Shown here one piece after another: positions 1 to 13,440 of a stretch of DNA of 64,000 nucleotides. The DNA comes from Anisodus tanguticus (lineage: Eukaryota; Streptophyta; Magnoliopsida; Solanales; Solanaceae), in NCBI GenBank assembly GCA_034509755.1, contig CM067556.1, positions 16,391,501 to 16,455,500 on the forward strand. Reading direction: 5' to 3'. The stretch's first letter is position 1, and every line of letters begins with the position of its first letter. The notes beneath the pieces were generated by a model. That model saw only the letters and a program-made list of their open reading frames with translations. It had not been told where the DNA came from and made no database searches. The translations under genes and the position numbers were made by a program.

Positions 1-884
1 TTGCGACTGTTACCTACTGCCAAATAACAACTCATTTGATCATGGATAATGTAAGTCGATACCATAAATGCTATGTAGAGTTTCAGAAGATGGATAGAAA
101 CTTTAGCACGTAAAATTTTAAGCTTAACAACGCATGAGTTTAGGAGAACTTTCAGCAAAAGGTGAAAAAATAATGATAAGACATTAGTATAACCCATGCA
201 CATAAACGGACTAATGTAGAAATCATTAGCACGTAACCAGATGGCACGTTAACCATTATAGCAATTACTATTGATATATTGTTATCATTCCAACTTCAGT
301 TATGTACAACAACAACATACCCAGTGTAATCCCACAAGTGAGGTCTGAAGAGGGTAGGATGTACGCATACATTATCCCTACATTATGTGAGGTATAAAAA
401 GCTTACCGGTCAAGAACCACAAAAAAGAAAGAAGATTCCAGTAGATTGCTAGAGAACGTGCCTATCTAAGCACACGCTACATCAAGGGCCTTAATAGTAA
501 TGGATATGGAGAAATCATATAGTCGATCCCAGAGAGTCTGGGTTTGATGCATAGTTGATTGATTTTTTGATACATAGATTTCATTCCACTTGCACAAGAA
601 ACATTGACAATGGTAACTCCAATTTAAACTAATCAATCAAAAGTCGTTTTCATCATAGGTCCCTGGGTCATCAGACATAGAACAGTAATATTATTGCACA
701 AAGTCCTCAATTTCCACAAACCATGAGTTCATGACCTTTCAAGAATTTTTGCCAGATTAACATTGAGAGCACTAGGAATAATTGAAATTCATAGGTGAAA
801 CTTGATCAGTTTAAGAAATCAATTGTGACAAGAAAAAAGAATTGGTTCAGCAAAATCTCCAAGCAGATATACTTCAAAGCAAAC
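1..884 (-). other. intron of the LRR kinase, running off the window
   Basis: No kinase exon could be read here on the minus strand. The only recognisable content is a TS-SINE-like tail near 306-410. The span is taken as intron because exon 9 ends at a GT donor at 884 and half of the kinase domain is still missing. Confidence 0.55.
306..410 (-). mobile_element. TS-type SINE fragment (3' end)
   Basis: Starts with CAA repeats and then reads ACATACCCAGTGTAATCCCA and AAGTGAGGTCTGAAGAGGG. This is the reverse complement of the conserved 3' part and GTT tail of the solanaceous TS SINE, also shared by RTE-type LINEs. The 5' part is lost or too diverged to delimit. Confidence 0.65.
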
Positions 885-3800
885 CTCTTAAGCAGTCGGC
901 AACACTCCCATTTGGCATATAAGGGTAAATAAGTAATCTTTCCTCGGGAGTCATACAGAATCCATACAGACGTAGAAGGTTCCTATGCACAGCCAAGCCT
1001 ATCATCTCTACTTCTGTTTGGAATTGCACTTCTCCAGTGAAACTTGGATCTCTCAATCTTTTGACAGCCACTACTGTCCTATTTGGAAGGCATCCCTTGT
1101 AAACAACTCCAAATCCACCTTGTCCTACTATGTTTTTAGAGCTGAAATTTCCGGTGGCAATTTGCAGTTCACGGAATGAAAACCTCTTCAGGTGGCCAAC
1201 GGCGAACTCGCAATCGTGTTGCACTGTATATCAAAAGATCAGAGACTCATAATGTGTCTAGGCTTAATGTGCAGGATATCAGATGTGTGTTACTAATTTA
1301 TTAGTTACCATATCCTGTGAGGAAACGAGACCTGTACCAATGCACCCAACAAACAAGCAGCATGACCGTGAGTATGAATGTGCAGCTGACCCCAATGATA
1401 ACAGAAACAACCCATCGATGATGATTGCTAATCTTCCTGTCTGAATTTGTTTCTGCATGGTAAAGTTCTAGAGTTCGATCAAAAAGCTTCACCCTCAATA
1501 TCATAGATAAGTTGTGGTAAAATTTCAACAATACCATTTATTGGTCTTGGCACACCCCCGCAATTTTGCGTGTGCAATGCAGGGCAAAGAAAGCTGTTTC
1601 CTGCAATACTAAGGCAACAACCAAAAATATAAGCTGAAAATAGAATACAAAAGAACATGGAAGGTTGCAAGAATGATGCCAAGGGGGAGATAAAAAGATA
1701 AGCATTGCAAGTAGGAAAGGAACCTTCTATAACATCAGATATTATATCAAGAAAAATATTCTGCTCGATTCTAGAAGATTAGCAGTATAGGAAGTATACG
1801 CAAATAAGAACATCGTGTAGGTTCTATTAGACCAGGTAAAAAAAGATAATACTTCAAACGATAAGATTTGGGATATTACTTTCAGGTCTGTAAGAAGTGA
1901 CTGTTGGTTTTCAGTGAAGGGACAAACCACAACAACTAACATTTGGAAGTAATGCAAGATGACAGTTACTAAAACGGCAGCCCAGTGCACTAAGCTCGCG
2001 CTATGCGCGGGGTCATCTAATGCAAGATGACAGTTACTAAAACTATAGAAAATGTAACTTTACTACGATAGAGACATGACGTATGGCATTGCGCCATATG
2101 GCATGTCTGTCGCAGATGCAACATTGTATCAAGCATTTGTTTCTCGCATTTGAATTTACAAGATCTAGGTGTATATCTTGAACTCCGCTAGTGAATACGA
2201 TATCTTGCACAGTAGTGTGGGATATATCATCCTCCTCATAGTAAAAGTGTAAACCTTGAATCCATTGATCCATCAAACTAGAGACCTCAGAAAACTGATA
2301 ACATTGAGGACCAAACATAGAGGTAGATAGAATCATCTTGCCCTGAATCGTTACCTGTAGTCTTTGGCCAAAATTTTCGGAGTTGGGCCGCTAAGGTTAT
2401 TGAATGATAAGTCCCTACACAACACCATTCACAGTTTATTTAACTTTCATCTAGCCCTTGTATTGGACATACAAATGTCGTGGATGGAAGACATACAAGA
2501 ATGAAAGACCTGAAAGGTATGCCACAGGTTTAGGAATTTGTCCAGACAATCTGTTCCTGCTAAGCCTCCTGAAAATTTGACACACCAAAGGATTACATAC
2601 AAAGCCAACAAGGAAACTGTAACATATGAGCAATAAAGATAGAACAAAATCAAGAGTTTAGCCCACACTCACAAGTAACCTAAACGAATCAGGCGACCCA
2701 ACGCCCTAGGAATTTCTCCCTCAAACTGATTACCAGACAAATCAAGAGTCTGTAATTCAGATAGCTTCCCAATCTCAGCAGATATTGGACCAGATAACTG
2801 ATTATTCTGCAACAACCTACAACAAAAACCAATGCAAAAAAGACATAAACAGATCATAGTAAAAGATAATTTCCAAATATCTTGCAATTTGAGCACTAAA
2901 TTTTCACTCTTAAAAGTATTAACCTAAGTATGCAAATTTCAACATCAAGCACCACATATATTGGCATATGTTCAAGAAACATTTGAGCAGCATCACATCT
3001 CCTCCAAAAAAAAGAAAAAAAGAGTAGGAAATTCATGTCAGATTCATTCTACTCACAGTGTTCGAAGATGAGTTAAATTCCCAATACTAGGCGAAAGTGT
3101 GCCAGATAACCCCATACTCGCCATTTCACTGCCAAGAATTAACAAAAAGCTCATCCCAAATGGTCACCACACTAATCTAAAGAAACAACCAAACATAAAA
3201 AATAACAAAAAAAAGGAAAATCCCTTCAGAAGAACAAAATGGACAAGATGTAACAGAAAGCAAGAATACTCACAGAGAAACAACATAGCCTTCTGAAGAG
3301 CAACCAACCATGTACCAAGTACAAGGATCAACAGAATTTATATCCCATCCATCTAACACATGGTATTCATCTCTCATTTTATTCTTCATAGACATCAATG
3401 CTGCCACTGCTTACCCCGCAATAAATTCAACAAATATGTAATTAAAGTTCTAATCTTTATCACTCTAAACTATGAAACAAAAACAACTAAATGCTTATAA
3501 ATAGTTCTAAGCAACAAAGTTTGGATTTTTCATGGTAAAAACAAGAAATACATGTTAAGGGTATAGTAAAGTTTTAATCTTTACCACTCTAAACTATGAA
3601 GTCAAATAAAAAATGCTTATAAATAGTGCTAAGCAACAAAGTTTCAAGAAATACATGTAAAAGGGTATAGTAAAGTTCTAATCTTTACCACTCTAAACTA
3701 TGAAAACAAATTAAAAATGCTTATAAATAGTGCTAAGCAACAAAGTTTCAAGAAATACATGTTAAAGGGTATAGTAAAGTTCTAATCTTTACCACTCTAA

Positions 3801-4104
3801 ACTATGAAAACAAATTAAAAATGCTTATAAATAGTGCTAAGCAACAAAGTCTCAAGAAATACATGTTAAGGGTATAGTAAAGATTTAATCTTTACCACTC
3901 TAAACTATGAAAACAAATTAAAAATGCTTATAAATAGTGCTAAGCAACAAAGTTTCAAGAAATACATGTTAAGGGTATAGTAAAGTTTTAATCTTTACCT
4001 TCATAGTTGACACCTTTAGGTGAAAGAAGACTCATAGAAGCTGGAGTAATGGCCACCCAAAAGAGAAAGATTGAGAAAATGAGTAGTACTACTAAAGTTA
4101 CCAT
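885..4104 (-). CDS. LRR receptor-like kinase (LRR-II, NIK/SERK type), 3' part outside window
   Basis: Nine exons join in phase: 3999-4104, 3274-3406, 3057-3128, 2673-2816, 2497-2568, 2355-2414, 1535-1608, 1309-1452 and 885-1223. The start is the ATG at 4104, which opens a hydrophobic signal peptide. The next block reads SPKGVNYEVAALMSMKNKM and then DPCTWYMVGCS, the LRR N-cap typical of the LRR-II subfamily. About four leucine-rich repeats follow, then an outer juxtamembrane stretch with a cysteine (NCGG), one membrane segment (VVSVIIGVSCTFILTVMLLV) and the start of the kinase domain with GQGGFGVVYKG, VAVKRL and the helix-C glutamate. Exon 9 ends on a GT donor after the NGSVADCLR block. The HRD and DFG motifs were not found in 1-884, so the remaining exons must lie further left. 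The extracellular repeats would bind ligand or co-receptor at the plasma membrane. Closest type recalled: At5g45780/NIK. No break was seen in the part present. Confidence 0.88.
3440..3999. repeat. Minisatellite of about 104 bp in intron 1 of the LRR kinase
   Basis: About five copies of a unit containing TAATCTTTACCACTCTAAAC, ATGCTTATAAATAGTGCTAA and AAGAAATACATGTTAAGGG. The last copy runs into the true 5' splice site of exon 1 at 3998, so each unit carries a donor-like GTAAAGATTA on the minus strand. Confidence 0.85.
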
Positions 4105-6827
4105 TTGGATCTCAAAAGCTAACTAACCAAAGAAAGATTTTGGTACAGAGCTTTCAGAAAAAGGTCCTTTTTAGCATTCATCATTGTGCAGCAGCAGTAC
4201 TAGAGTAGCACTATAAAATATTTCCCTCGAACTTATAAATGGGTGATTAAAGTCCTGTTTGGTTTTTGTTTTTAATTAAGACAAGGGAATCCGAAGTACT
4301 AGTACTAATTTCCACCAACTTCCTTTGAGTTCATTGTAAGTTGTCGCTAATTACAATGAACTATAGTAGTGCTAATTTTTGTAACTATAAAACTAATCAG
4401 ATTCATCCTGCAAAGAGATGTAAATGTGTACTCTTATTCTCTTTATTGTCATTAATAGTCCACTGAATTAAAAGTACCTCCACAACCCAAATTGGAAACC
4501 CCACGAAATCATTGCAGCAAGAGACACTTTTTAGTATCTCTGTTCATTATGATTTTGAATTTATAAATTTTAAATTTAAAAAAAATAATTATTGAATTTT
4601 TGATAAATTATTTATGCTTCATATATATAATTTTTTAATTTAAATACAATTAGGATTTTGAATTTATAAATTTTAAATAGAAAAAATAATTATTGAGTTC
4701 TTGATAAATTTTTTATATTTATTATATAAATTATTTAATATAAATATAAAATTTACGTCAAAATTATTAAGTTTTGTCGAATCCGTAAGTAGAATGCTAG
4801 TTCCACCATTGTCAAAGGGTGAATGGGATGAATAGTATTTATGAACTTCTCGAGTTTGAGCTTCTGAAATAAGAAGTATGAATTGACATGGTGTAAATCT
4901 GAATTAGTCAATATGTGAGAACTGGATATGGATGGTTAAACAAAAAAATACTTTCTAATAAAATATTTTCTTGAAAAAGAAACTTTTGGGGGAAATAAAA
5001 ATAAAATGTTACTCTTTCTAATGCAAGCAAATTGTTTTACTACTAGTACTAGTAATTTTAAGAGGATGGGAAAAGAAAATTAAGTCTTGAGATTTGGGGG
5101 ATGCTCCCTTGTCTTCAGTAAGAGGACAGCAATAGTACATTTCCTATGAGATCCAGTGTGATAAGCAACACCATAAGAATAGTAATAGATTGCATTCATT
5201 GGCTAGACTTTATTTCAACCAATCATCAGAGAATGTATTGTGGGGGAAGTACAAGTGCAAAAGCAGTGAATCATTTTATAAAAGTTATGAAAATTTTACG
5301 CGGCTTTGAAGTGCTCGTTATTGGCGCTTGCTGTGTGAGTAATGAAACAGACAATTAGTCCAGAACCCCATAAAGACCACAAAAAATAATCACTGGTGGA
5401 GTACTTAGAAATTTAAAAATAAGATGTGTTAGAACATGCAAAACTCATATAATTACTTTTATTTGTTTGGTGAAATTACAAAATATGGATTAAAGATTTT
5501 TCTATGGATACCGAAAAGCTTTATTTTTCTTTCTACTTTTTTCATTGAATGCATGAACCTTTTTTTTTTTTTTTTTTTTTTTTTTTGTGTGCAGTGTAAT
5601 TTTCTAGGCAGAAAGAAAATAAAGTTCTGATGATAAGTTAAGCTAAACTGTGATTTTAAAATTCTTAAAATAAGCAACTAGTTGTAGAAGGACATCATCA
5701 AATCAATCAACAAACGATCCAATTACTCTTAACACATTCCTAATTGCTTTCGTTTAGAAGCGTAGCTTTTATTAGATGTATTAGTTAGTCAAATATCAGT
5801 TTAAGTAAAACTGTCAAAGAACGGTTTCAACGCGCAGCTTTAGAATTTAGGAAGAACTCTAAATTAAGTCTAGAAACCCAAAGAGAAGAAATAGAGATAC
5901 CCTTCTCCATCTCCACCTTAATCATCTGCTTTCATGGGGCATTTTGGATTACCACCTGGTCCAGTGACTACCATTTTCACCAGGCTAGATTAAAAGTTTT
6001 TGCATATGAAAGAGTTATTCTCAAATGTATAATAGTAGACCCATATGAAACTCATAGAGCAGTATGGAGCAAACTCTTTTGCTAATGCTCTTTTTTGTAC
6101 TAAGAAACTCGCGAGGAAAAGAAAACAAATTTGAGAAATGAGTCTTTCAGTGAGATTTAAAGAGGCTCGCTACATTTTTACACCAACTATAGGCCAATAT
6201 TGCTAACAAATTGATGTCTATATTTTTACCATAACACAACGGTGAAACGTAATTATTGACCTGCATGGATAGAACAGGTCCAAACCAAAAGGCGTCAGCC
6301 TCACAAAAGATGAAATAAAAAGCAGGAAGCAACAAAAATGAGAGCAAATCAAGAAAAGCAATACAATAGATATGTTCCATTAATCACAATCACATAGAGC
6401 AACTGTAACACAATTTGCTTGCAACTCTTTTCAAAGTAGAAGAATAATGCTAAATACAAACTGAAGTGAGAGATCAACTTAAGAAGAAAAACACTGCCCT
6501 TTCAAGTCCTGGCAATCCTTTTGAAGCCTTGCAACTTGTCCATACATGTCATTCAATCGTGTCCCTGGAAGCTTTCTGGTCAATTTACTACTAACAAACA
6601 TGTACAAAAACATATTTCCTTTTCCACTAGTTGGCTGCCAAGAGAGGGAGATCTTGAAGAGTGGAACAGAAAAGATAATATCAAGTACAGAGAACTAAAA
6701 TGCACTGCAGCCCATTACATTGTCCTTATCGACCTGTCACTTGTCATACTGGACTTCTCTGGAAGGGATGTAACTTGGATCCCTTCATATTAGATCAGCA
6801 ACTAGTATACTTTTCTAAGTATATACT
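4105..6827. other. Intergenic spacer between LRR kinase and GSK3 gene
   Basis: AT-rich promoter side of the LRR kinase, then the 3' side of the GSK3-like gene. It holds a two-copy tandem repeat (4550-4760) and a T-run of about 26 bases (around 5561-5586). The region just left of 6828 should contain the GSK3 3' UTR. No protein-coding gene was recognised. Confidence 0.5.
4550..4760. repeat. Tandem duplication, about 100-bp unit
   Basis: GATTTTGAATTTATAAATTT followed by an AT-rich stretch and TAATTATTGA occurs at 4551 and again about 102 bases on. It ends near a TCGAATCCGTAAGTAGAATG block of a kind common in solanaceous dispersed repeats. Confidence 0.6.
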
Positions 6828-9800
6828 TTACGTCATGTCACCGTGGGATGCAAAAAGATTCAGGCCCATCTGTCTTTTTATATGGTCTGGTATCAACCTA
6901 TTCACGAGGTCTGGAGAGGCGCCAGATAACTGAAACCAGGAAAATATAGTTGGATAAGCAATGGAGTTAACTTAAAATAGGCAAGTACAAAATGCGTAAC
7001 TGTGATAGTATTATAGTTATACAATATAAAGATATGTACAGTTAATTTATGCTAGTAGAAATACATGCTTTTAACAATTTTGCGCATCTTTAGAACTGAA
7101 ATGCTGTTGTGACTAACATCTCCTCAGTAGATCATCGAAGAATGAGGTTTCTGCTTTATGGACACCTATTTTAGCTTCTTTCTCCTGAAACTTACAAGGG
7201 CTTTCTTTAATTAAGATTCAGTGACAGTGCATAGCTTCTTTACACTCAATACTGTACCAATATACCTCACTTAGAGGCTGTCATCTGACATCACAGTATG
7301 GGACAAAAGGGCAAGGGTATTCCCATTATTCAAGTGTAACATCTCAAACACCTCAAGGTCACTCCACTCCAATAAATACTTGACACTCTACACCAGAGAT
7401 GTTTCTCACCACTGGACTTCTCAACTTGTTTTCAGTATCGACACTAATTGGATCATCGGAACTTCTTTAGCTAGAAAGATTTTCACCCAACCTTTGACAT
7501 AGCTTTCTTACAGAGCCATAAGAATTAAGAACCTCAAAGGCTCGTCTCAAAGAACAATATGGAAGGACCACCATTAGGCCATTTAATCCAGTGGTATTGT
7601 ATAAACCTTAATTTATAGAGTTATTTCAAGTAGCCCAACTTATTCTTGGCCAAATAAGTATAGGTTCAGTCCATTTCTTAGAAGCCTAGTCTACCCCAGC
7701 TACTAACAAAAAAAAGAAACAAAGAAAACCAATGGACCTCCTGTCCTTTGAGTTAGACGAAAGGCTACAGATCTTTGATCAATCTTCAGACGTAAAGGAT
7801 GCGTGAGTTTCTGCTTCTTGTTTCTTCTCCATTTCTCCCTAAAGTTTTCTGTCTCATCTCCATCTTCTTCGTCCTCTCACTTTTGCCCTTACTTGGTCAG
7901 GGAAACCTCATATTTTGCCAAATCCAGAATGAGTTCCATGTCATCATGTTGTTTCAACACCAGATGTCAGCAGTACCTCCAAGTAGCAAAACTTACTACA
8001 TGCAAGATTGCATTATGCTCTTCAAGCTTGCCATTCCAAAACATCAACTTGAAACATGAGGTCTGTATAATAGGTGAGTCATTGCATAACACATTCCAAA
8101 ACATCAACTTTAAACATGAGGTCTGTATAATAGGTGAATCATTGCAAAACGCATCCATGCTCCAGAATAAGAATGTGCTCGCATTCATTCTCAGTGTATA
8201 CTATGGACATGGATCAATGATCAACTCTTACCACCAGCCACAGGGTATCAGAAAACAGTATCTGCCTTCCAGTGGGTTCATGAAATCAATCGTTCTAATC
8301 TTTGCTAATTGCCAAAATTACTTCTAGTCTGGCCTTTGGATAATCTGAAGAATTTAATCACATGAGATGCCTACTGTGACTACCCTGGAGTGCCCTTCAG
8401 CTGAGATCAGGAAGAATGAAGCACAGATGGTATAACCTTTAATTTAAGAATAAACACGTGAAAGCCATACCTCCTGCTTAAAATTGAAGAGAGGCGGCAA
8501 TGGGCGACCATTGGGAAGGCGTGCATTTGGTTCACGAAGTTCATCAAAGAAAGGATGAGCACATGCTTCAAGCTGCAAAATGAGAAGTGTACTAATTTAA
8601 TAGATTTAGGAATTCATTGTTCAATAAACAAAGAAGAAACAATATTCGAGCTGAGCACTGGTAACAAGTCAGTAAAAACAGCACAAGGAGATGTGGGAGC
8701 ATAAAAAGGACCACAGAAATGGCCACCCCCAATGGAGATATGCCAATCGTGCTACAGGAATTGTTTTAATGAATGACAATCCCATTAGGGAAAAAAGAAA
8801 AGAACTAAATTGAACTTACTGCAGTGCAACGTAGACTTGGTGAGTACTGCAGTAGCCGAGAAGCAAGGTCAATTGCTTCAGGAGGCATCCGTTTGTGGAA
8901 AACCTGAGACGAGGCATAATATAGTAAGTTAGCAGCAGATAGAACATGATATACATGAGCTAGGAAACAACAAAAGAATTTATTTGCATTTTTTCCATTA
9001 ATGTTGTTTTGTAAGAATAAAATACAGACATCAGGACCCGGAGTTCAAATCCACTGAAAACCCAAATTCACTTGGTATTGGTTTTCAGTATCTATTACTT
9101 TTCTTAGATTTACTTGAGCTTTCCAGATATTGTTTCCATGGTATTCAATGGATATGCTTCTTAGCATAATGAGTACTCTTCAGGGAAGTCAATCTTATGT
9201 TATAGGCTTATATCTGCTTCAGCACAATCTTATTAATCAAGACTATTTCTATACTCAAAAGTATGAACAAACTCAAGAAATACCTCGTGTCTGGTATTTG
9301 TTGGGGTAGTAACCTGTATAACGTCTTGGTCTCTAATTAATGGAAAAGCAGATTCTTCTAAGGATTAAAGACTTGAGATTCTTAGATTTTGAATCCAAAA
9401 TGTTTAGGGAGTAATGATAAGTGAAAAAGCAACAGGAATGATTACACTGCAAGCAGCAAAACACCAAATTGTTGCTCCGCTAGGTACGACTATAATCAAG
9501 TGAAAGCATACCTTATGCCAAGGATGTGCTTTGATTTGTGGAAACCTAAAATCAGTATAGTTTGGATTCATACAGCGAATTTCCTCCCTTGTCGGTGTCC
9601 CAAGTACCTATAAGATTGAAGCAAATGAAACCACATCCACTACAACATTTGAATCAGTTTATAAGAATTAATCACACAGCACCTTGATTATCTCAACGAG
9701 CTGATCCACGGCATTTTCTCCGGGGAACAATGGCTGCAAGAAGATGATTGCCAAAATTGGTTACAAATTAGAATAGTGCACCAGCAGATACCACAGAGAT

Positions 9801-12686
9801 TTCACGGATAATATGTAATCTATAGAAGTCTAAATCACTACAAACCTGGCCCAGGAGAAGCTCAGCAAGGACACAGCCAGCTGACCAGATATCAATTGAT
9901 GAGGTATACTCTGTTGCACCAAATATGAGTTCAGGAGCCCGATAAAACCGCGAGCAGATGTATGAGATGTTTGCTTCTCCTTTAACCTGATAAAATATGG
10001 TACTTCCCAACCTCAAAATCAAGTAATTTTCACACAAAGTCAAGTAGCTTGCTGAATGACGTAGTCTACGCCATAAGATTGCAAAAGTTACTTTAAGCTA
10101 ATGAATTCACAGTCAGTGGGAAACTAATGCTGTTTTTATTTAAAGCCACTGAAAAGGTGAAAACCCCATCAAGGGTATTTCACGGCAGGACTATAAATTT
10201 CCTCATGTCACTATAGCCCCCATTCTGCCGCTCCCAAGAAAAAAGAAGAAAGCATTACATTATGAAGTTGTGAATTCATGCGAAATGCTAAGGAAGGTAA
10301 CTTAGAATTATAGCACTGCACCATGATTAAATAGCAAACGTCAACTAACTCCAACATGGTCAGACTCAACTTGTAATAAAACACAACACCTGAAAGAAGC
10401 AACAAGATCAAACCAACAAGTGAATCTACAGAAACTGACCAATCACATAATTATGATTAACAGGATCTTCTCCCAAAAGAATTAGCATGTCTCAGAAATA
10501 TTTCAACAATAAGTGCTTTAATACATGCGTTATCAAGTATCCAAAGACAAATATACAAAGGGTCAACATATCCTGAACATCTAGAAAGGATCAATTTACA
10601 GTTGTTGACACTAACATTAATGAATACAATCAGGCCAAAAGACCCACCTACTTAAGTCAGAATTATTATCGACCAAAATTGAATTAACAGCACTGTGCTC
10701 TTCTTGCGAAGACGAGGAACAAATCCATATTTCTTCAGTAAAAAAATGAGAACAGCTACAGAAATAAACTCCTATGATTTACACTTACCAGCACTTTTGC
10801 GCTTCCAAAATCACAAATCTTTACTTGGTGAGTAAGAGGGTCTACCTGTGAAAGCAAATAATGAAATAAGGAAAAAGAAGGCCATAATTTGATACACGAA
10901 TTTAGCATCCTGAAAGAAGCATTACCAAAACATTCTGAGGCTTCAAGTCCCTGTGGCATACGCCAGCAACAGTATGCATGTAAGCCAGCCCTCTAAATAC
11001 CTGAACACATCTAAATCTTAGTATGGCTCAAAGCTTAGGAAACAATACTACCACATAGTACTGCTCAAACTTAGGAAACAAAAATACCACTCAGGAAAGC
11101 ACTTCACTCACTTGATATGTGTAAAGCTTAACATAGATGAGCGGCATTCTCTGGTTCATATTGCTATAATGCTTTAGCACTCTATACATAGTTTCCGGAA
11201 CATATTCCATGACTAAATTGAGAAAAAGCTCATTTTTACTCGTAGTTGAATAGAAACAGTGCTTTAGGCAAACAACATTTGAATGATCCATAGTGCGCAT
11301 TAGCTGCAGCTCACGATTCTTGTATCTACGGTCTTGCAGAACCTTCTTTATTGCCACAGTCTCCCCGTTTTCCAGGCATTTTGCCTTCACAAGAGAAGCA
11401 TACATCAAACAAAAAGTTTCTAAAAAAAAAAAAGAAGAAGAAGAAGAAAGATTAGCAAAACAAGAAGATACACATTCATATACCTGAAAGACAATTCCAA
11501 ATGATCCAGTCCCCACAACACGTTCAGCCATGTAACTGACTGTCTGCACCAAATTATATTGGAAGACAAACAGATTTTCAATTTCATGTAATAAATCAGA
11601 TTATACATGCTCATGATTCACTACGAAACATGCAAATATGGAAAGAATAAATTATTTTGTGTCAATTTATAAAGTGTGTAATATGCCAGAACTATTTTGA
11701 TCATTCTTAGAGTGAAGAAGCATTACATATCAAAAAGACAAAAACTATGTCTAACAAATAAACTTATGATTCTGATAAATACATCACGTCTACCTGCTTT
11801 GGCTCGCCATTCTTTCCCCCAATGGTTGTGGAAATTATATGACCAGTCACCGCATCGTTCACATCCATGACAGGAGCTGACATCTCCTACAGTCCACATC
11901 AAACATAGATCTCAGACCAGCATTTTCAATAACTAAAGATACAGCATAATAAACAAAAACAAGGAAGACTACAACCCCCCTTCCCCTCCCATCACCCCCC
12001 ACAAATCATGCAAACAAACTTAGCACTATCATTTGACTAGATATATTTTGTAAAACTATCTGATGAGGAAGATATATGCTAAGCGAAACCGGAAGGCTCG
12101 ATCAAGAACTTAATAACAGATCGTGGACAGCTAAGATCAGATCTATAACAACACATCCAAATAGACTCAAGACATTTCTATCACCAAAAATTCTCCAAAA
12201 CAAAAACCCCATCAAGGTAAATAAACAAAAACGACCAGCTCCTGAACAAATAAAGCACCCTGAACATAAAAAGATCAAATATTTAAAACCCAAACTAATT
12301 TAAGGGTCCAAATCATTAATTTCAAGTCCAGGTATACTATACAAAGATTTCATTTTTATTTCAAGAATAACATGAACAAAAGCATGCAACAAAGAACCAT
12401 TATCTTCCTTTTAAATACCCCATATCTAAACCCAGATTTATACTTAATAAAAAAAATATAGATTTGCATAGGGCTACAACCTGAACTCAGATTGGCTATA
12501 AAGAAATGATCTTTCCACACAAAATACACACTGATTACAAAAATTAAAGAATCCCTAAACATCACAGTATAATTTCTAAAACAAAACAAGAGAAAAAGAA
12601 AACAGCTTTATACAAGTAAAGAAATGAACTTTTTATGTACACAATAAAAACCCACATTCCGAAATGCATACCTTATCATCAGCCAT
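6828..12686 (-). CDS. GSK3/SHAGGY-like serine/threonine kinase, clade I type
   Basis: Twelve exons sum to 1149 bases, 382 residues plus stop: 12672-12686, 11794-11886, 11484-11543, 11112-11384, 10926-11000, 10789-10845, 9846-9986, 9683-9733, 9512-9607, 8820-8903, 8471-8572 and 6828-6929. The start gives MADDKEMSAPV, the usual N-terminus of clade I plant GSK3s. Seen in order: GTGSFGIVFQ (glycine loop), VAIKKVLQD (catalytic lysine), HRDLKPQNVL, DFGSAK, the activation-loop tyrosine in ISYICSRFYRAPE, SAGCVLAELLLGQ, the TREE motif in GTPTREEIRCMNP, and a C-terminal LIPDHIKRQMGL. GEANISYICSRFYR points to clade I rather than the BIN2 clade, which has GEPNISYICSRYYR. The family acts in the cytosol and nucleus, for example in brassinosteroid and stress signalling. 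All splice sites are GT-AG and the frame is open throughout, so the gene looks intact. Intron 1 (785 bases) and the last intron (1541 bases) are the longest. Confidence 0.93.
8033..8155. repeat. Two-copy tandem repeat in the last GSK3 intron
   Basis: The phrase AAACATGAGGTCTGTATAAT followed by AGGTGAGTCATTGCATAAC is repeated about 62 bases on with a few changes. It lies well inside intron 11 (6930-8470) and has no visible effect on the exons. Confidence 0.75.
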
Positions 12687-12960
12687 AACTTCTCCAGCTC
12701 AAAATTAATGCAAAAAAGGTGAAAAATTGGAAGAAAAATTATTTTTGTTGAGTTTTCTCTCCTTTGTTTAAGGTTCAAAGATCATAATTGTCGGTTAGGT
12801 GAAGAGAGAGAGAGAGAGAGGACCCATTAGTAAAACATCCATGTGAATACAGCTATTCCTCTCTCTCTCTCTCCTCTTTGAGAATTTTCGTTATAGCCCC
12901 CTAGATTTCTAGGTAATTATGGTTTTCCCTATTAATTTCTGTCAAAATATTTATGGGGGA
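12687..12960 (-). promoter_or_regulatory. GSK3 gene 5' leader/promoter with GA and CT tracts
   Basis: Immediately upstream of the ATG lies a leader with an AGAGAGAGAGAG tract near 12803-12821 and a TCTCTCTCTCTC tract near 12859-12872. On the minus strand they read as CT-rich and GA-rich, as is common in plant 5' UTRs and core promoters. No clear TATA box was assigned. Confidence 0.4.
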
Positions 12961-13149
12961 AGAAAAAGATGAGGAGGTGGTGGGGTCATTGAAGGTGGAC
13001 TGGAAACCCGAATTTGACTCGCAAAACAAGACCCCACAATCTAATGTTCAACCTAAGCCCCTACTCCACCAAACACTTTCACTTTTTTTAATTCCCCTAT
13101 TCTTCTTTTTTTGGTTTATGCTTTATTTATTTTTACAAAATAAAATTAT

Positions 13150-13440
13150 ATTCAAATAGCTCATTTATATCACTCGTTAATAATTTAATTTATTTATGTT
13201 TTTGTCGAAATGGCTCATCTATGTTACTTTCTGGTAACAACTCAAATCACTAATTTTTGTAAAATTAAATTTGATCGCGAAATTAAACCAACTCAAATAA
13301 AATTAATAACCGTCCCAAATATTTGAGTTGGTTTAATTTGACGACGTGGACTTCTAATTGGAGACCACGTGTCAAAATTTTAAAACTAATTATTTGAATT
13401 GTTAACGAAAAGTGGCATAGATGAGTTATGTTAGGTTGGG
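13150..13440. mobile_element. Foldback/MITE-like element
   Basis: Outer arms GGCTCATCTATGTTACTTTC and (reverse complement) ACTCATCTATGCCACTTTTC face each other. A second inverted pair lies inside: AAATTAAACCAACTCAAAT and ATTTGAGTTGGTTTAATTT. The element has no coding capacity. A target duplication was not resolved. Confidence 0.55.

Noticed and set aside
3369..3999. Intron-1 repeats of the LRR kinase as a CRISPR-like array
   Set aside because: Units are long head-to-tail copies without unique spacers, in a plant intron; this is a minisatellite.
5146..5358. A 70-codon open frame with cysteines in the LRR kinase/GSK3 spacer
   Set aside because: No signal peptide, domain or splice context; length within chance expectation.
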